DNA of 64,000 nt, from NCBI GenBank assembly GCA_902786665.1, contig CADADN010000001.1:89986-153985 (forward strand), read 5' to 3'. Each line of letters starts with the position of its first letter. Positions within the stretch are counted from its first letter, which is position 1. This document shows, piece by piece, positions 26,005 through 35,197 of the stretch. The notes beneath the pieces are model-generated. The model saw only the letters and a program-made list of their open reading frames with translations. It was not told the DNA's origin and searched no databases. A program made the translations under genes and the position numbers. Origin of the DNA: an uncultured Prevotellaceae bacterium. GTDB lineage: Bacteria; Bacteroidota; Bacteroidia; Bacteroidales; Bacteroidaceae.

Positions 26005-27364
26005 TATCTTGTTGTTGATGTTGAACCTTGAATTGTCTCATATACTTGCGCATGATGGCAAAGGCCACGATAGCGGCAATCAGGTCGGATGATGGGAGGG
26101 CAAACCACACTCCGTCGAGTCCGAAGAACCGGGGTAGGACGAGCAGGATGGGCATGAGGAAGAGGAGTTGTCGCGACAACGACAGAAAAATGCTCACCTT
26201 TGCCTTCCCGATGCTCTGGAAGAAGTGAGTGATCACAATCTGGTAACCCACTACAAAAAGGAATATATTGGCCACTCTCAGACCTCTTTCAGCCATCTTG
26301 ATGAGCGACTGGTCGGAAGTGAAGACCCTTGCGCAGTAGTAGGGCATCAACTCGCTCACGAGCCATCCCACAAAAGAGACGACGGTGGCCGAGATGATGG
26401 CATAGCGAAGCACTTGCATCAGACGGTCGAAACGCATCGCACCATAATTGTAACCTGCAATGGGCTGCATGCCTTGGTTCAGTCCAAAGATGACCATGAA
26501 GAAGAGGAAGGAAATACGGTTGACGATGCCGTAGGCGCCCACGGCCAGGTCGTCACCATAATGCATGAGGCTTTTGTTGAAAATGATGACAATCAGACAC
26601 GAAGTGGCATTCATCGAGAAGGGCGAAATGCCTATAGCTATGATGTTCTTCACCAGATTGCCGTTCAGTTTGTAGATACCTTTCTCAAAGTGCAAGATTT
26701 CGTCTTTATGGCTAAATTGACTGCATTGCCAACTCAGCGCCGCCATCTGTGAGAGGATGGTGGCAATGGCGGCACCCCGTATGCCCCAACCCAGCACATA
26801 GATGAAAATTGGGTCGAGGATGGTGTTGAGCACCACGGTGAAGATGGTGGCCATCATGGCCATTCGTGGCTTTCCCGAGGCACGGAGGATGGCGTTCATC
26901 CCAAAATACATGTGGGTGAACATGTTGCCCATCAAGATGATCTGCATATACTCTGTGGCATACGGCAACGTGTTGTCGCTGGCTCCGAAAAAGCGCAGGA
27001 TGGGTTCAAGGAAATAGAGGGTGACGGCGGCAAACACTATGCCGATGATGATGTTCAGGCTTATCGTGTTGCCGAAAATCTTCTCGGCCGTGGCATAGTC
27101 TTTCTGGCCGAGCCTGACAGAGATAAGGGTAGAGGCACCCACGCCTATGGCGGCTCCAAACGCTCCCGACAAGTTCATGAACGGGAAGGTGATGGCCAAA
27201 CCCGAAATGGCCATCGCACCCACACCTTGGCCGATGAATATGCTGTCGACCATGTTGTAGAGCGAGGATGCAGTCATGGCAACAATAGCGGGAAGGGCAT
27301 ACTGAACCAACAGTTGCCCCACAGGCTTTGTGCCCAACTCCAATGCTGCTTTCTTGTTATCCAT
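25997..27364 (-). CDS. MATE-family multidrug/cation antiporter
   Basis: A 455-residue inner-membrane exporter with about 12 hydrophobic segments in two halves. The family opening GTKPVGQLLVQYALPAIVAM is followed by YNMVDSIFIGQGVG, a typical MATE TM1-TM2 signature, and the second half has FGLNQGMQPIAGYNYGA. Substrate is not predictable (drugs or organic cations, Na+ or H+ driven). MDNKKAALELG at 27364 is the start; upstream ATGs fall in the promoter. It heads a tight transcript with the two downstream enzymes. Confidence 0.92.
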   Translation of the reverse strand: MDNKKAALELGTKPVGQLLVQYALPAIVAMTASSLYNMVDSIFIGQGVGAMAISGLAITFPFMNLSGAFGAAIGVGASTLISVRLGQKDYATAEKIFGNTISLNIIIGIVFAAVTLYFLEPILRFFGASDNTLPYATEYMQIILMGNMFTHMYFGMNAILRASGKPRMAMMATIFTVVLNTILDPIFIYVLGWGIRGAAIATILSQMAALSWQCSQFSHKDEILHFEKGIYKLNGNLVKNIIAIGISPFSMNATSCLIVIIFNKSLMHYGDDLAVGAYGIVNRISFLFFMVIFGLNQGMQPIAGYNYGAMRFDRLMQVLRYAIISATVVSFVGWLVSELMPYYCARVFTSDQSLIKMAERGLRVANIFLFVVGYQIVITHFFQSIGKAKVSIFLSLSRQLLFLMPILLVLPRFFGLDGVWFALPSSDLIAAIVAFAIMRKYMRQFKVQHQQQDNG

Positions 27365-27381
27365 GTGATAATTATCTGATG

Positions 27382-27413
27382 CAAAATTACACAATTCCAT
27401 CGAATGGAGCAAG
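27382..27413 (-). promoter_or_regulatory. Promoter of the MATE operon
   Basis: On the minus strand CTTG (27413-27410), a 20-base spacer and TAATTTTG (27389-27382) fit the Bacteroidetes promoter with one mismatch in the -33 box. The ATG follows 17 bases later, so the leader is nearly absent. Confidence 0.65.
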
Positions 27414-27493
27414 AAATCGTGGTCCAATCAGTCTACTTTCCCGATTGTAGGTGGTTTTTTGAATGAAAAACGAGTTAATTGAAAAAAAATCGG

Positions 27494-27501
27494 TAATTTT
27501 G
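27494..27501 (+). promoter_or_regulatory. -7 promoter box for the subtilase gene
   Basis: TAATTTTG fits TANNTTTG and lies 35 bases before the subtilase ATG. I see no TTTG at the right distance upstream. Confidence 0.5.
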
Positions 27502-27536
27502 CTTTCCAATAACCAATCCTTACCTTAGAAGCCAAT

Positions 27537-28958
27537 ATGCTGAAAAGAATAGTATTCATCACATTCTTGTTGTTTGCCGCCATACAAAGTCAGGCTAAAG
27601 AACCTCCCGCTACCAACGGCGATTCTTTTGTCCGATTTCCAGGTGGCAAGTGCTTCCTCTATAGGCTCCAGCTCACCGACAAACACCACACGCCATTCTC
27701 CTTGTCTCGCCCAGAGGAGTTTCTTTCAGGTAAATCGATAGAAAGGCGGAAGAGACAAGGACTACGGCCTGATTCAACCGATTTGCCCCATACTCCAGAA
27801 TACCTGAATATGATAAATGGAATAGAGGGTGTGAAGATTGTATGCAAGAGCAAATGGAACAACACCGTTGTGGTGAGGGTGAAGAGCACCAACGTGGTGA
27901 GGAAACTCCAATCGCTGCCGTTCGTGAAAGAAGCCATCAAGGTCTTTACTGCCCCCGATTCGGTGAAGGCCCCGGTCAGGTCGCTCTTCCACAAAGAACT
28001 CGAGCTTCGTGAGGATTTGCCCGACGACCACTATGGCTTGGCCAAGGGAAATATCGACTTGGTTCATGGCCGTCCGCTTCATGATATGGGATATAAGGGC
28101 CACGGAATGACTATTGCGGTCTTCGATGGCGGATTCATGAATGCCGACCGCATTCCGGCCTTTCAGAATGTGCGCATCAAAGGAACGCGCGATTTCGTGG
28201 TCTTCGCGTCGGATGACATCTTCAAGGAGATAGACCATGGCACGAAAGTGCTTTCTACGATGGCCACCAATTTGCCCGGTGTTTTTGTAGGCACGGCTCC
28301 CGAAGCCGAGTTCTGGCTGTTCCGCACCGAAGACACCCGTACCGAAAGTCTGGCGGAGGAGGATTATTGGGCAGCCGCGGCCGAATTTGCCGACTCTATT
28401 GGGGTCGACATCATCAGCAGTTCGCTGGGGTTCCAGGATTTCGACGATAAGACCACCGACCACACTTATACCGAACTCGATGGCGCCCACGCCCTGATTT
28501 CCCGCACGGCCTCGATGCTGGCCAGCAAGGGTATCGTTCATGTGAATAGTGCGGGTAATGATGGCATGGGCACTTGGAAGAAAATCAATTTCCCTGCCGA
28601 CGCACGAGATATTCTTGCCGTAGGTGCGGTCAACGCATTGAAAATGAATTCCTCGTTCAGTTCAGTAGGCCCTACTCAAGACGGGAGGGTAAAGCCCGAC
28701 ATCATGGCCTTGGGCAGTTCCACCGCGGTCATCTCGGGCCGAGGGTCAGTGAACAACGACATGGGCACGTCGTTTGCGGCGCCGATTATTTCCGGTTTGG
28801 TGGCCAGCTTGTGGCAGTCGGCTCCCACCAAGACTGCCTACCAGGTGATGGATGCCATCCGTCGAAGTGGCGACAACTACGACACGCCTAACAATGTGTT
28901 TGGATATGGCATACCCGATTTCCTCAAAGCCTATCAGATTCTCAGAGAAAAGAAATAG
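27537..28958 (+). CDS. Secreted subtilisin-like serine peptidase (S8)
   Basis: A 473-residue exported protease. A signal peptide spans about 1-20 (ending IQSQA). An N-terminal region of some 140 residues resembles an inhibitor-like propeptide. The catalytic domain carries Asp197 in AVFDGGF, His234 in IDHGTKV, oxyanion Asn341 in NSAGNDG and Ser412 in GTSFAAP, so the triad is complete. There is no C-terminal sorting tail, so it is probably periplasmic or surface-lipid independent. xseA starts 5 bases after its stop, so the pair may share a transcript despite unrelated roles. Confidence 0.92.
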   Translation: MLKRIVFITFLLFAAIQSQAKEPPATNGDSFVRFPGGKCFLYRLQLTDKHHTPFSLSRPEEFLSGKSIERRKRQGLRPDSTDLPHTPEYLNMINGIEGVKIVCKSKWNNTVVVRVKSTNVVRKLQSLPFVKEAIKVFTAPDSVKAPVRSLFHKELELREDLPDDHYGLAKGNIDLVHGRPLHDMGYKGHGMTIAVFDGGFMNADRIPAFQNVRIKGTRDFVVFASDDIFKEIDHGTKVLSTMATNLPGVFVGTAPEAEFWLFRTEDTRTESLAEEDYWAAAAEFADSIGVDIISSSLGFQDFDDKTTDHTYTELDGAHALISRTASMLASKGIVHVNSAGNDGMGTWKKINFPADARDILAVGAVNALKMNSSFSSVGPTQDGRVKPDIMALGSSTAVISGRGSVNNDMGTSFAAPIISGLVASLWQSAPTKTAYQVMDAIRRSGDNYDTPNNVFGYGIPDFLKAYQILREKK

Positions 28959-28963
28959 CCACC

Positions 28964-30286
28964 GTGAAAGCAGACAATCCACATCTTACACTATTCGAAC
29001 TCAATCAGTTGGTGAGAGAACTCATCGAGACTGAGATGCCCCACGAGTATTGGGTAGAGGCCGAGGTCTCTGAATTGCGCGAGGTGGGTGGACATTGTTA
29101 TATGGATCTTATACAGAAGGATATCTTTAACAATACACCCGTCGCCAAAGCATCGGCCAGATGTTGGCGCAGCAGTTGGAATGGCATCAAGGCGCGGTTC
29201 GTTCGTGTTACCCATAAGGTGCCCGGACCAGGCATGAAGATGCTGCTCAAGGTGTCGGCACAGTTTCATGAGAATTATGGCTTCTCATGGATTGTCTCCG
29301 ACATCGACCCCACTTTCACGCTCGGCGATATGGCTGCCAAGCGACAACAAATCCTCCGGCAGTTGGAGGCTGAAGGTATTATCTATTATAACAAGGAGTT
29401 GGTGTTGCCTTTGTTCACCCAGCGCATTGCGGTCATCTCAAGTGCCACTGCTGCCGGGTATGGGGATTTTTGCAATCATCTTGATGAGAATGAACATGGC
29501 TATGTGTTCTACACACAACTGTTTGAGGCTGTCATGCAAGGCGAGGGGTTGGAGCAGAGCATCATTGCTGCCATCAACCGCATCGAAGACCAAGCTGCCC
29601 ATTTCGATTGTATCGTCATCACAAGGGGTGGGGGAGCAACCAGCGATCTTTCTGGGTTCGATGCGCTTGATCTGGCTCGTAAAGTTGCAATTTGTTCTTT
29701 GCCAGTCATCACCGCAATAGGACACGACCGCGATGAGAGCGTGCTCGACATCATCTCGAGCACAAGGTTGAAGACGCCCACCGCTGCCGCCGCATTCTTT
29801 ATCGACCGCTTGAGAGAGGTGGAGATACGTATCGACGATGCGCACCAACGAATTCTCCGGGCTGTGGATCAGACTGTAAGTAAAGAGAAACTGAGACTCA
29901 ACCATCTCGCTCTCAGGATACCTTCTCTTTTCGCTATAGCGAAAACCCGCCAGAATGCGAAAATCGACACCTTGTTCATGCGTGCCGTGAATGCATGCAA
30001 CCGTACTACCACCAACAAGCGACATCGCATCGAACAACTTGCACAGACCATTCCTCCCGCCGTCTTGCGCAAGTTGAGTCAGGAGAAGCATCGCCTGGAG
30101 ATGTTGGCCAGCAAGGTAAGCAATCTCGACCCTCAACTTCTTCTCGACCGTGGATACAGTATCACTACCTTTGAGGGCAAAGCGGTGAAAGACTCCACAT
30201 TACTACCTGTCGACGCCATTATAGAGACACGGTTGAAATCGGGGCGTCTTACCTCTAAGGTGATTAACGTCGACAATCAATCATAG
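28964..30286 (+). CDS. xseA: Exodeoxyribonuclease VII large subunit (GTG start)
   Basis: A 440-residue nuclease subunit for processing single-stranded DNA. An OB-fold domain leads (HLTLFELNQLVRELIETE; YWVEAEVSELREVGGHCYMD), then the catalytic core (RIAVISSATAAGYGDF, TRGGGATSDLSGFDALDLA, TAIGHDRDESVLD) and a coiled C-terminus ending LDRGYSITTFEGKAV. The ORF begins with GTG; the next in-frame ATG would remove the conserved OB start, so GTG is the likely initiator. xseB follows 31 bases later. Confidence 0.96.
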   Translation: MKADNPHLTLFELNQLVRELIETEMPHEYWVEAEVSELREVGGHCYMDLIQKDIFNNTPVAKASARCWRSSWNGIKARFVRVTHKVPGPGMKMLLKVSAQFHENYGFSWIVSDIDPTFTLGDMAAKRQQILRQLEAEGIIYYNKELVLPLFTQRIAVISSATAAGYGDFCNHLDENEHGYVFYTQLFEAVMQGEGLEQSIIAAINRIEDQAAHFDCIVITRGGGATSDLSGFDALDLARKVAICSLPVITAIGHDRDESVLDIISSTRLKTPTAAAAFFIDRLREVEIRIDDAHQRILRAVDQTVSKEKLRLNHLALRIPSLFAIAKTRQNAKIDTLFMRAVNACNRTTTNKRHRIEQLAQTIPPAVLRKLSQEKHRLEMLASKVSNLDPQLLLDRGYSITTFEGKAVKDSTLLPVDAIIETRLKSGRLTSKVINVDNQS

Positions 30287-30317
30287 AATACCAATCATCA
30301 TCAAAAAAAACATTAAA

Positions 30318-30509
30318 ATGGACGAACCCATCAAATACGAGGAAGCAGTAGCACAGCTGGAGCAAATCGTGAGAAAAATGGAGAACGACGAGTTGGATAT
30401 CGACACGCTCGCCGCTGAACTGAAGAAAGCGCAGGAACTGATCAAGCTGTGCAAGACCAAACTGACGTCGACTGATGAAGAAATCAAAAAATTGCTTGAC
30501 AATGACTAA
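30318..30509 (+). CDS. xseB: Exodeoxyribonuclease VII small subunit
   Basis: A 63-residue helical protein matching XseB. KYEEAVAQLEQIVRKMENDE near the start and DIDTLAAELKKAQELIKLCK are the family core; several XseB chains wrap one XseA. The position after xseA confirms the call. The leader is A-rich, as elsewhere here, with no Shine-Dalgarno site. Confidence 0.96.
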   Translation: MDEPIKYEEAVAQLEQIVRKMENDELDIDTLAAELKKAQELIKLCKTKLTSTDEEIKKLLDND

Positions 30510-30603
30510 AAATTGACGTCAGCTGGACTTTATTTCAAAAAAAATCATAAAAAATCGTCGTTGAGATAACAAATTCCCTTTTTACTCGTCTCTATTATAG
30601 AGC

Positions 30604-30632
30604 GCGCCCGAAAAACACGTACTCAAGGGCGC
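30604..30632 (+). other. GC-rich hairpin in the leader of the 91-residue protein
   Basis: gcgccc (30604-30609) pairs with gggcgc (30627-30632) across a 17-base loop in an otherwise A/T-rich gap. It may be a leader structure of the following gene or an xseB terminator, though no T-tract follows. The rest of the gap holds no convincing promoter. Confidence 0.3.
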
Positions 30633-30678
30633 AAGGTACACTTATCACTTAATGTTTGACTAAGAATTAATTGGAAGA

Positions 30679-30954
30679 ATGGGAATGAAATTATTTAACG
30701 ACACGAGTGCTTACATGAAAGATGTGACTAACTTGGTTTGGAATTATATCCGCCATCGTGACTTATATCCCGAGAATGCAAAATTAGCGGTACAACCCGA
30801 AATAATGGCCAACGTTATCGACGACCCTTCACAATGCCAGTATTGCGATTTCTATGATCTCAAGATGCTGATTGCCAAAGATGGCACCGGAAACCAGATA
30901 CCCAACCAACTGGCGATACAGAAAATGGCCAACCGCTACTTTCAAGTAGGATAA
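30679..30954 (+). CDS. Small conserved-type protein of unknown function
   Basis: A 91-residue acidic-to-neutral soluble protein I do not recognise. It has no signal peptide or membrane segment. A Cys pair occurs in SQCQYCDFYDLKML and the C-terminal half is rich in N and Q (NQIPNQLAIQKMANRY). Codon use is like its neighbours, it begins at ATG 30679 (or 30685), and a clear intrinsic terminator follows, all pointing to a real expressed gene. A 169-base gap with a GC-rich hairpin (30604-30632) precedes it. Confidence 0.7.
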   Translation: MGMKLFNDTSAYMKDVTNLVWNYIRHRDLYPENAKLAVQPEIMANVIDDPSQCQYCDFYDLKMLIAKDGTGNQIPNQLAIQKMANRYFQVG

Positions 30955-30972
30955 GCGACTCGTAAGCCAATA

Positions 30973-32739
30973 TTAACCCCTGGACTTGGTCTGGGGGTTA
31001 TTTTTTTCCAGTTTCTTCAGCCTGCGTTTGGGCTCCGGTGCTTCGGGATAAAGGCTGAGCGCCTTCTTGTAGTTGGCAATGGCCGCATCGGGCATACCCT
31101 CGCGCTCACACTCTTTTCCCATCAGTGTATATTCGGCTGCGAGCCTTTTCAGTAAATTCTTCTGACGTTGCTGTTCCTCCTCCATACGGCGGCACTCATT
31201 TCTAAAGCCCGACAAGTGGTTGAGCTTCATCCTGATGAGACGTCTCACCTCAGGTCTTTCAATGTCGTATCGATGATGGATGGCTTTGAAGAAATTGTCC
31301 AAAAAAACCTCCATGTCTCCTGCGTCAAATGCCTTTACAGCATCGTGATACTCCTTGTCGGCCTGCGACTCCTTCAGCACGCTGTCAATCATATTGCGGT
31401 TGTTGTAGTTACGGGCGAACCTCACCACCTCGCTTCTGACAAAGATATCCGACATGCGGATGGGATCCTTCAGCGATATGCCTTCAAGAGAACGGCAACG
31501 TGAGAGTGCCACATAGGTCTGACCACCGGCAAAAGCGCCACCGGCCAGGTCGATGTTCACTCTTTGGAATGTGAGGCCCTGGCTTTTGTGCACCGTGATA
31601 GCCCATGCCAGACGGATTGGATATTGCACGAAGCGGCCTATCTCCTCTTCCTCGATTTTCTCCTCTTGCTCATTGTAGGTATAGCGCATGTTGCTCCACA
31701 CCGCTTGGTCTACATCATACTCCTCACCCTCATCGGTCCTGACCATAAGCAATTGATTGCCTTCCTCGTCGAGGTCGATGCCTGTGATCGTGCCGAGCGT
31801 ACCATTCACCCATCTATGCTCCATGTCGTTCTTCACGAAGATGACCTGTGCACCCACTTTCACATCCAAATCAATGGTGGTAGGAAGACTGCTTTCCGGA
31901 AATTCGCCATCGATGGTGCCTTTCAGGGTCACCACGTCGCCTGGCAACTGTTGCAAATGCTGGTCGTTGATATAGTCTACCGTATCTCTGCGGGTGGACA
32001 GCGTGATGGAGAGTTCACTCTCATTCTTGGCCAATTGCTTGCCTACATGCTGGTTCAGCACCGCCAACTCGGCCGAGGATATGGTATTCGTGCGAATCTT
32101 GTCGAGAATATGTATGAACTGCTCGTCGTTCTGGCGATACACTTTGGTCAACTCTATGCTTACCAATGACATCTGCCTGAAGACACGGGCGTCGAAAAAG
32201 AAAGCCGACGGATAGAATGGTTGAAGCAACTGGCGGTCTTCTTCCTTGACCACAGGCTCCAACTGGTAGATGTCGCCCACCAGAAGCAATTGCTTGCCTC
32301 CGAAAGGCTCGTACCTGTTTCTGGTATAGATGCGCAGCACTTTGTCAACGAAATCAATGATGTCGGCCCTTACCATGCTGATTTCGTCGATGATGATGAG
32401 TTCCACCTCGCGGATAATCTTCCGCTTCTCGCCTGTGTATTTCAAGGTCTCCCGGATGTTCTTCTCCGAGTAGTTCACATCGTTGGGCAACAATGGGTGA
32501 AAGGGTATCTTGAAGAAACTGTGCAATGTGGCGCCACCCACATTGATGGCGGCAATCCCGGTAGGGGCCAGGACCACGAACTTCTTTTTGGTCGTCGAGC
32601 AGATATATCTGAGAAATGTGGACTTGCCAGTACCGGCTTTCCCCGTCAGGAAAAGGGAGCGCCTGGTATACTCTACAATCTGGAGCGCATTCTGGAACTC
32701 GGGATTGTTGGTGTCGATATGTGTCGTAGTAGGAGCCAC
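30973..32739 (-). CDS. PIF1/RecD-like superfamily 1 helicase with C-terminal TPR-like tail
   Basis: A 588-residue 5'-3' type helicase. Walker A is GKAGTGKST (33-41), followed by APTGIAAINVGGATLHSFF (motif Ia) and Walker B IIIDEISM. LVGDIYQLEPV is motif III, and the C-terminal helicase core has AITVHKSQGLTFQ and TYVALSRCRSLEGI. Residues after about 500 form a basic coiled segment and a TPR-like unit (MPDAAIANYKKALSLYPEAP), an extension not needed for helicase activity. It likely acts in DNA repair or replication-fork processing. It is the last gene of the long minus-strand block, 6 bases after the PBP gene. Confidence 0.9.
   Translation of the reverse strand: MAPTTTHIDTNNPEFQNALQIVEYTRRSLFLTGKAGTGKSTFLRYICSTTKKKFVVLAPTGIAAINVGGATLHSFFKIPFHPLLPNDVNYSEKNIRETLKYTGEKRKIIREVELIIIDEISMVRADIIDFVDKVLRIYTRNRYEPFGGKQLLLVGDIYQLEPVVKEEDRQLLQPFYPSAFFFDARVFRQMSLVSIELTKVYRQNDEQFIHILDKIRTNTISSAELAVLNQHVGKQLAKNESELSITLSTRRDTVDYINDQHLQQLPGDVVTLKGTIDGEFPESSLPTTIDLDVKVGAQVIFVKNDMEHRWVNGTLGTITGIDLDEEGNQLLMVRTDEGEEYDVDQAVWSNMRYTYNEQEEKIEEEEIGRFVQYPIRLAWAITVHKSQGLTFQRVNIDLAGGAFAGGQTYVALSRCRSLEGISLKDPIRMSDIFVRSEVVRFARNYNNRNMIDSVLKESQADKEYHDAVKAFDAGDMEVFLDNFFKAIHHRYDIERPEVRRLIRMKLNHLSGFRNECRRMEEEQQRQKNLLKRLAAEYTLMGKECEREGMPDAAIANYKKALSLYPEAPEPKRRLKKLEKNNPQTKSRG
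30974..31007 (+). terminator. Intrinsic terminator of the 91-residue protein gene
   Basis: taacccctggac (30974-30985) pairs with gtctgggggtta (30989-31000) using two G-U pairs, loop ttg, and is followed by seven T residues (31001-31007). The stem overlaps the last codons of the convergent helicase gene. Confidence 0.85.
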
Positions 32740-32745
32740 GGGGTT

Positions 32746-35178
32746 TCATTGAAATTCGACGTCGAAATTGTCTCCCTCACCGCTTGGCGGGCGCGATGAT
32801 TCCGTCTCTTCCAACTCGGGGATGACTGTCTCGCGGCTTCCCATATCCCAATTGGGGATGGAGTCTTCTTGCCTGGCGGGCGAAGGAGATACCACCACTT
32901 GCCTGTTGCAGACGAACAGGTCGTCGGAAATGTCGATGTCTTCTCCTGCAGGTATCTCGAACTTTCCCCAATACTTGGTGAAATCTTTGTTCACCAAGAC
33001 GAAATAAAGGAAATTCCCACATACAGGTAGGGCAGTATGCGCCCCCTGGCCGAGGGCAGCGCTCTTGAAATGTATTTGGCGGTATTCACCGCCTACCCAC
33101 GCTCCACAAACAAGATGTGGCGTGACGGCAATGAACCACCCGTCGGCAGCATTGTTTGATGTGCCTGTCTTGCCGCCGCACTCTACCACGCTGGCAGGAA
33201 TATACGAGTTCATTCCTCTTGAGGTGCCATCCTTCACACCGTTTACCAATAGTTTCTGCATCAGGTAAGCGGTCTTGTAGGGCAGTGTCCTGGGGGTATC
33301 GGTCGGACCCTCATATACTAAGTTGCCCTCGCTGTCTAAAATCCTCGTCACCAAGACGGGCTCATGTCGTTTTCCGTCGTTGGCAATGGTGCTATAGGCG
33401 TTCACCATCTCAAGCAGGTTGACGTCAGATGCACCAAGCAGTGTGGAAGGGTGGGGGTCGAGTTGGCTCTTGATACCCATGTCGTGTGCGGTCTTGATTA
33501 CATTCTTCAAGCCCATCTCCACGCCCAGCCTTACGGCCACAGAGTTGGTGCTCTTGGCAAAGGCTTGCTTCAGGAACAAGGAGTCGCCGGAAAAATACTT
33601 GCTGGCATTGGTGGGCTTCCAGATGGTTTCCGTACCAGTCTTCTCGTCGTAGATAGGCACACTCACAGGCTCGTCACGTCTTTTGTCGCAGGGTGTCAGA
33701 CCTTGGTTGAAAGCCTCGGTATAGACAAACAACTTGAAGGTGGAACCAGGTTGGTGCATGGCGGTCACTTTGTCGTATTGCCATATGTTATAGTCGATAT
33801 CGCCCACCCAGGCCACCACAGCACCTGTCTGGGGCTCCATCGCCACAAAGCCGCAGTGCAGGTATTTCATCATATATCTCAAGGAGTCGAGTGTGCTCAT
33901 CTCTGTCTCATACTCTCCTTTATCGGGCGACCATAATTTCACTTGATGGGGCTTGTTCAGATAATAGTTGATGGAGTCGGTATTGTTGTTGAAACGACGT
34001 TTCAAGTCCTCGTAGACAGGCATTTTCTGCACGGTCTTCTCCACGAAGTCGGGTATCGGGTTGCCCTTCTCGTCACGCCAGGGGTCGGCACCGGCCCAGT
34101 CGGCGGCGAAGGTCTTTTGAAGCGACTTCATCTGTTTCTCCACCGCATTCTCGGCACATGCCTGCAAGCGTGTGTCGAGCGTTGTGTAAATCTTCAGTCC
34201 AGAGGTGTATAGGTCGTATCCGGTCTCATGGCACCATTTCGCCAAGTAGGCCTCTACGGCATCCTTGAAATAGGTGGTTTGTTTTTGCGTCCCGGTGTCC
34301 GACGAATAGGAGAGCACAACAGGTTTTTTCGACAACCGTTGGTATTCCTCCTCGGAGAGGTGCCCGTTCTTCACCATCAGTTTCATCACCACATTCCTAC
34401 GACTCTCACTGTTCTTGGGGTTGAGCAATGGGTTATAGAACGACGTGGCCTTGAGGATGCCAACGAGAATGGCAGCCTGGTCGGTGGTGAGTTCAGAGGG
34501 GGTGATATTGAAATAGTTCTTACTTGCCGTCTTGATGCCAAAGGTGTTGGAACCGAAATCCACCGTGTTGGCATACATGGTGAGAATCTCTTTCTTGTCG
34601 TAGACCATCTCAATCTTCGACGCGATGATCCACTCCTTGGTTTTCACAATGAGCATTCGCAGTCCGGGGATGTCGCTCAGCAATCCATTCGACGTCTGGG
34701 TGCGCATGCGGAACATGTTCTTGGCCAATTGCTGGGTAATGGTCGACGCGCCCCTGGCCTCCTGGTGGATCACCGCATCCTTGATGGCGGCGAGAATACC
34801 GCTGAAGTCCACGCCATGATGATAGTAGAAACGTTCGTCCTCGGTATCGACCAACGCATCCCAGAAAACGGGAGCCACGTCCTCGTATTTTACGGGACTG
34901 CGGTTCTCATTGTAAAATTTTCCAATACGCTTGCCGTCAGCGCTGAATATATCAGATGCCGAGATGGTTGGTGGATGGAGTATCTCGTAGAAACCAGGTG
35001 ATTTGCCAAAAAGGCCCAGGAAATTGATGTCGACCATACCGAAATAGACCAACATGAAAATGATGAACGACAGGAATCCAGACAACAGTTTCACATACCA
35101 TCGTCTGCCCTTGAAAAGGTGTATATACCATGAAAACACACCTTTTATCTTTCGCCAGCACCATTTCAATGCTTTCAT
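32746..35178 (-). CDS. Class A penicillin-binding protein (PBP1A-like)
   Basis: An 810-residue bifunctional peptidoglycan synthase. One TM anchor lies at about 31-50. The GT51 transglycosylase domain has TEDERFYYHHGVDF (catalytic Glu113) and ARGASTITQQLAKNMF. The transpeptidase domain has Ser479 in GSTFKLF (SxxK), the SxN motif KSTNSVAV and KTGTSNNAADGWF (KTG). A low-complexity Pro/Glu-rich tail follows. It polymerises lipid II glycans and cross-links them outside the inner membrane. Position between miaA and the helicase gene suggests an envelope-growth operon with lpx genes. Confidence 0.96.
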   Translation of the reverse strand: MKALKWCWRKIKGVFSWYIHLFKGRRWYVKLLSGFLSFIIFMLVYFGMVDINFLGLFGKSPGFYEILHPPTISASDIFSADGKRIGKFYNENRSPVKYEDVAPVFWDALVDTEDERFYYHHGVDFSGILAAIKDAVIHQEARGASTITQQLAKNMFRMRTQTSNGLLSDIPGLRMLIVKTKEWIIASKIEMVYDKKEILTMYANTVDFGSNTFGIKTASKNYFNITPSELTTDQAAILVGILKATSFYNPLLNPKNSESRRNVVMKLMVKNGHLSEEEYQRLSKKPVVLSYSSDTGTQKQTTYFKDAVEAYLAKWCHETGYDLYTSGLKIYTTLDTRLQACAENAVEKQMKSLQKTFAADWAGADPWRDEKGNPIPDFVEKTVQKMPVYEDLKRRFNNNTDSINYYLNKPHQVKLWSPDKGEYETEMSTLDSLRYMMKYLHCGFVAMEPQTGAVVAWVGDIDYNIWQYDKVTAMHQPGSTFKLFVYTEAFNQGLTPCDKRRDEPVSVPIYDEKTGTETIWKPTNASKYFSGDSLFLKQAFAKSTNSVAVRLGVEMGLKNVIKTAHDMGIKSQLDPHPSTLLGASDVNLLEMVNAYSTIANDGKRHEPVLVTRILDSEGNLVYEGPTDTPRTLPYKTAYLMQKLLVNGVKDGTSRGMNSYIPASVVECGGKTGTSNNAADGWFIAVTPHLVCGAWVGGEYRQIHFKSAALGQGAHTALPVCGNFLYFVLVNKDFTKYWGKFEIPAGEDIDISDDLFVCNRQVVVSPSPARQEDSIPNWDMGSRETVIPELEETESSRPPSGEGDNFDVEFQ

Positions 35179-35197
35179 AGGTCTCTATACTTCCAGT

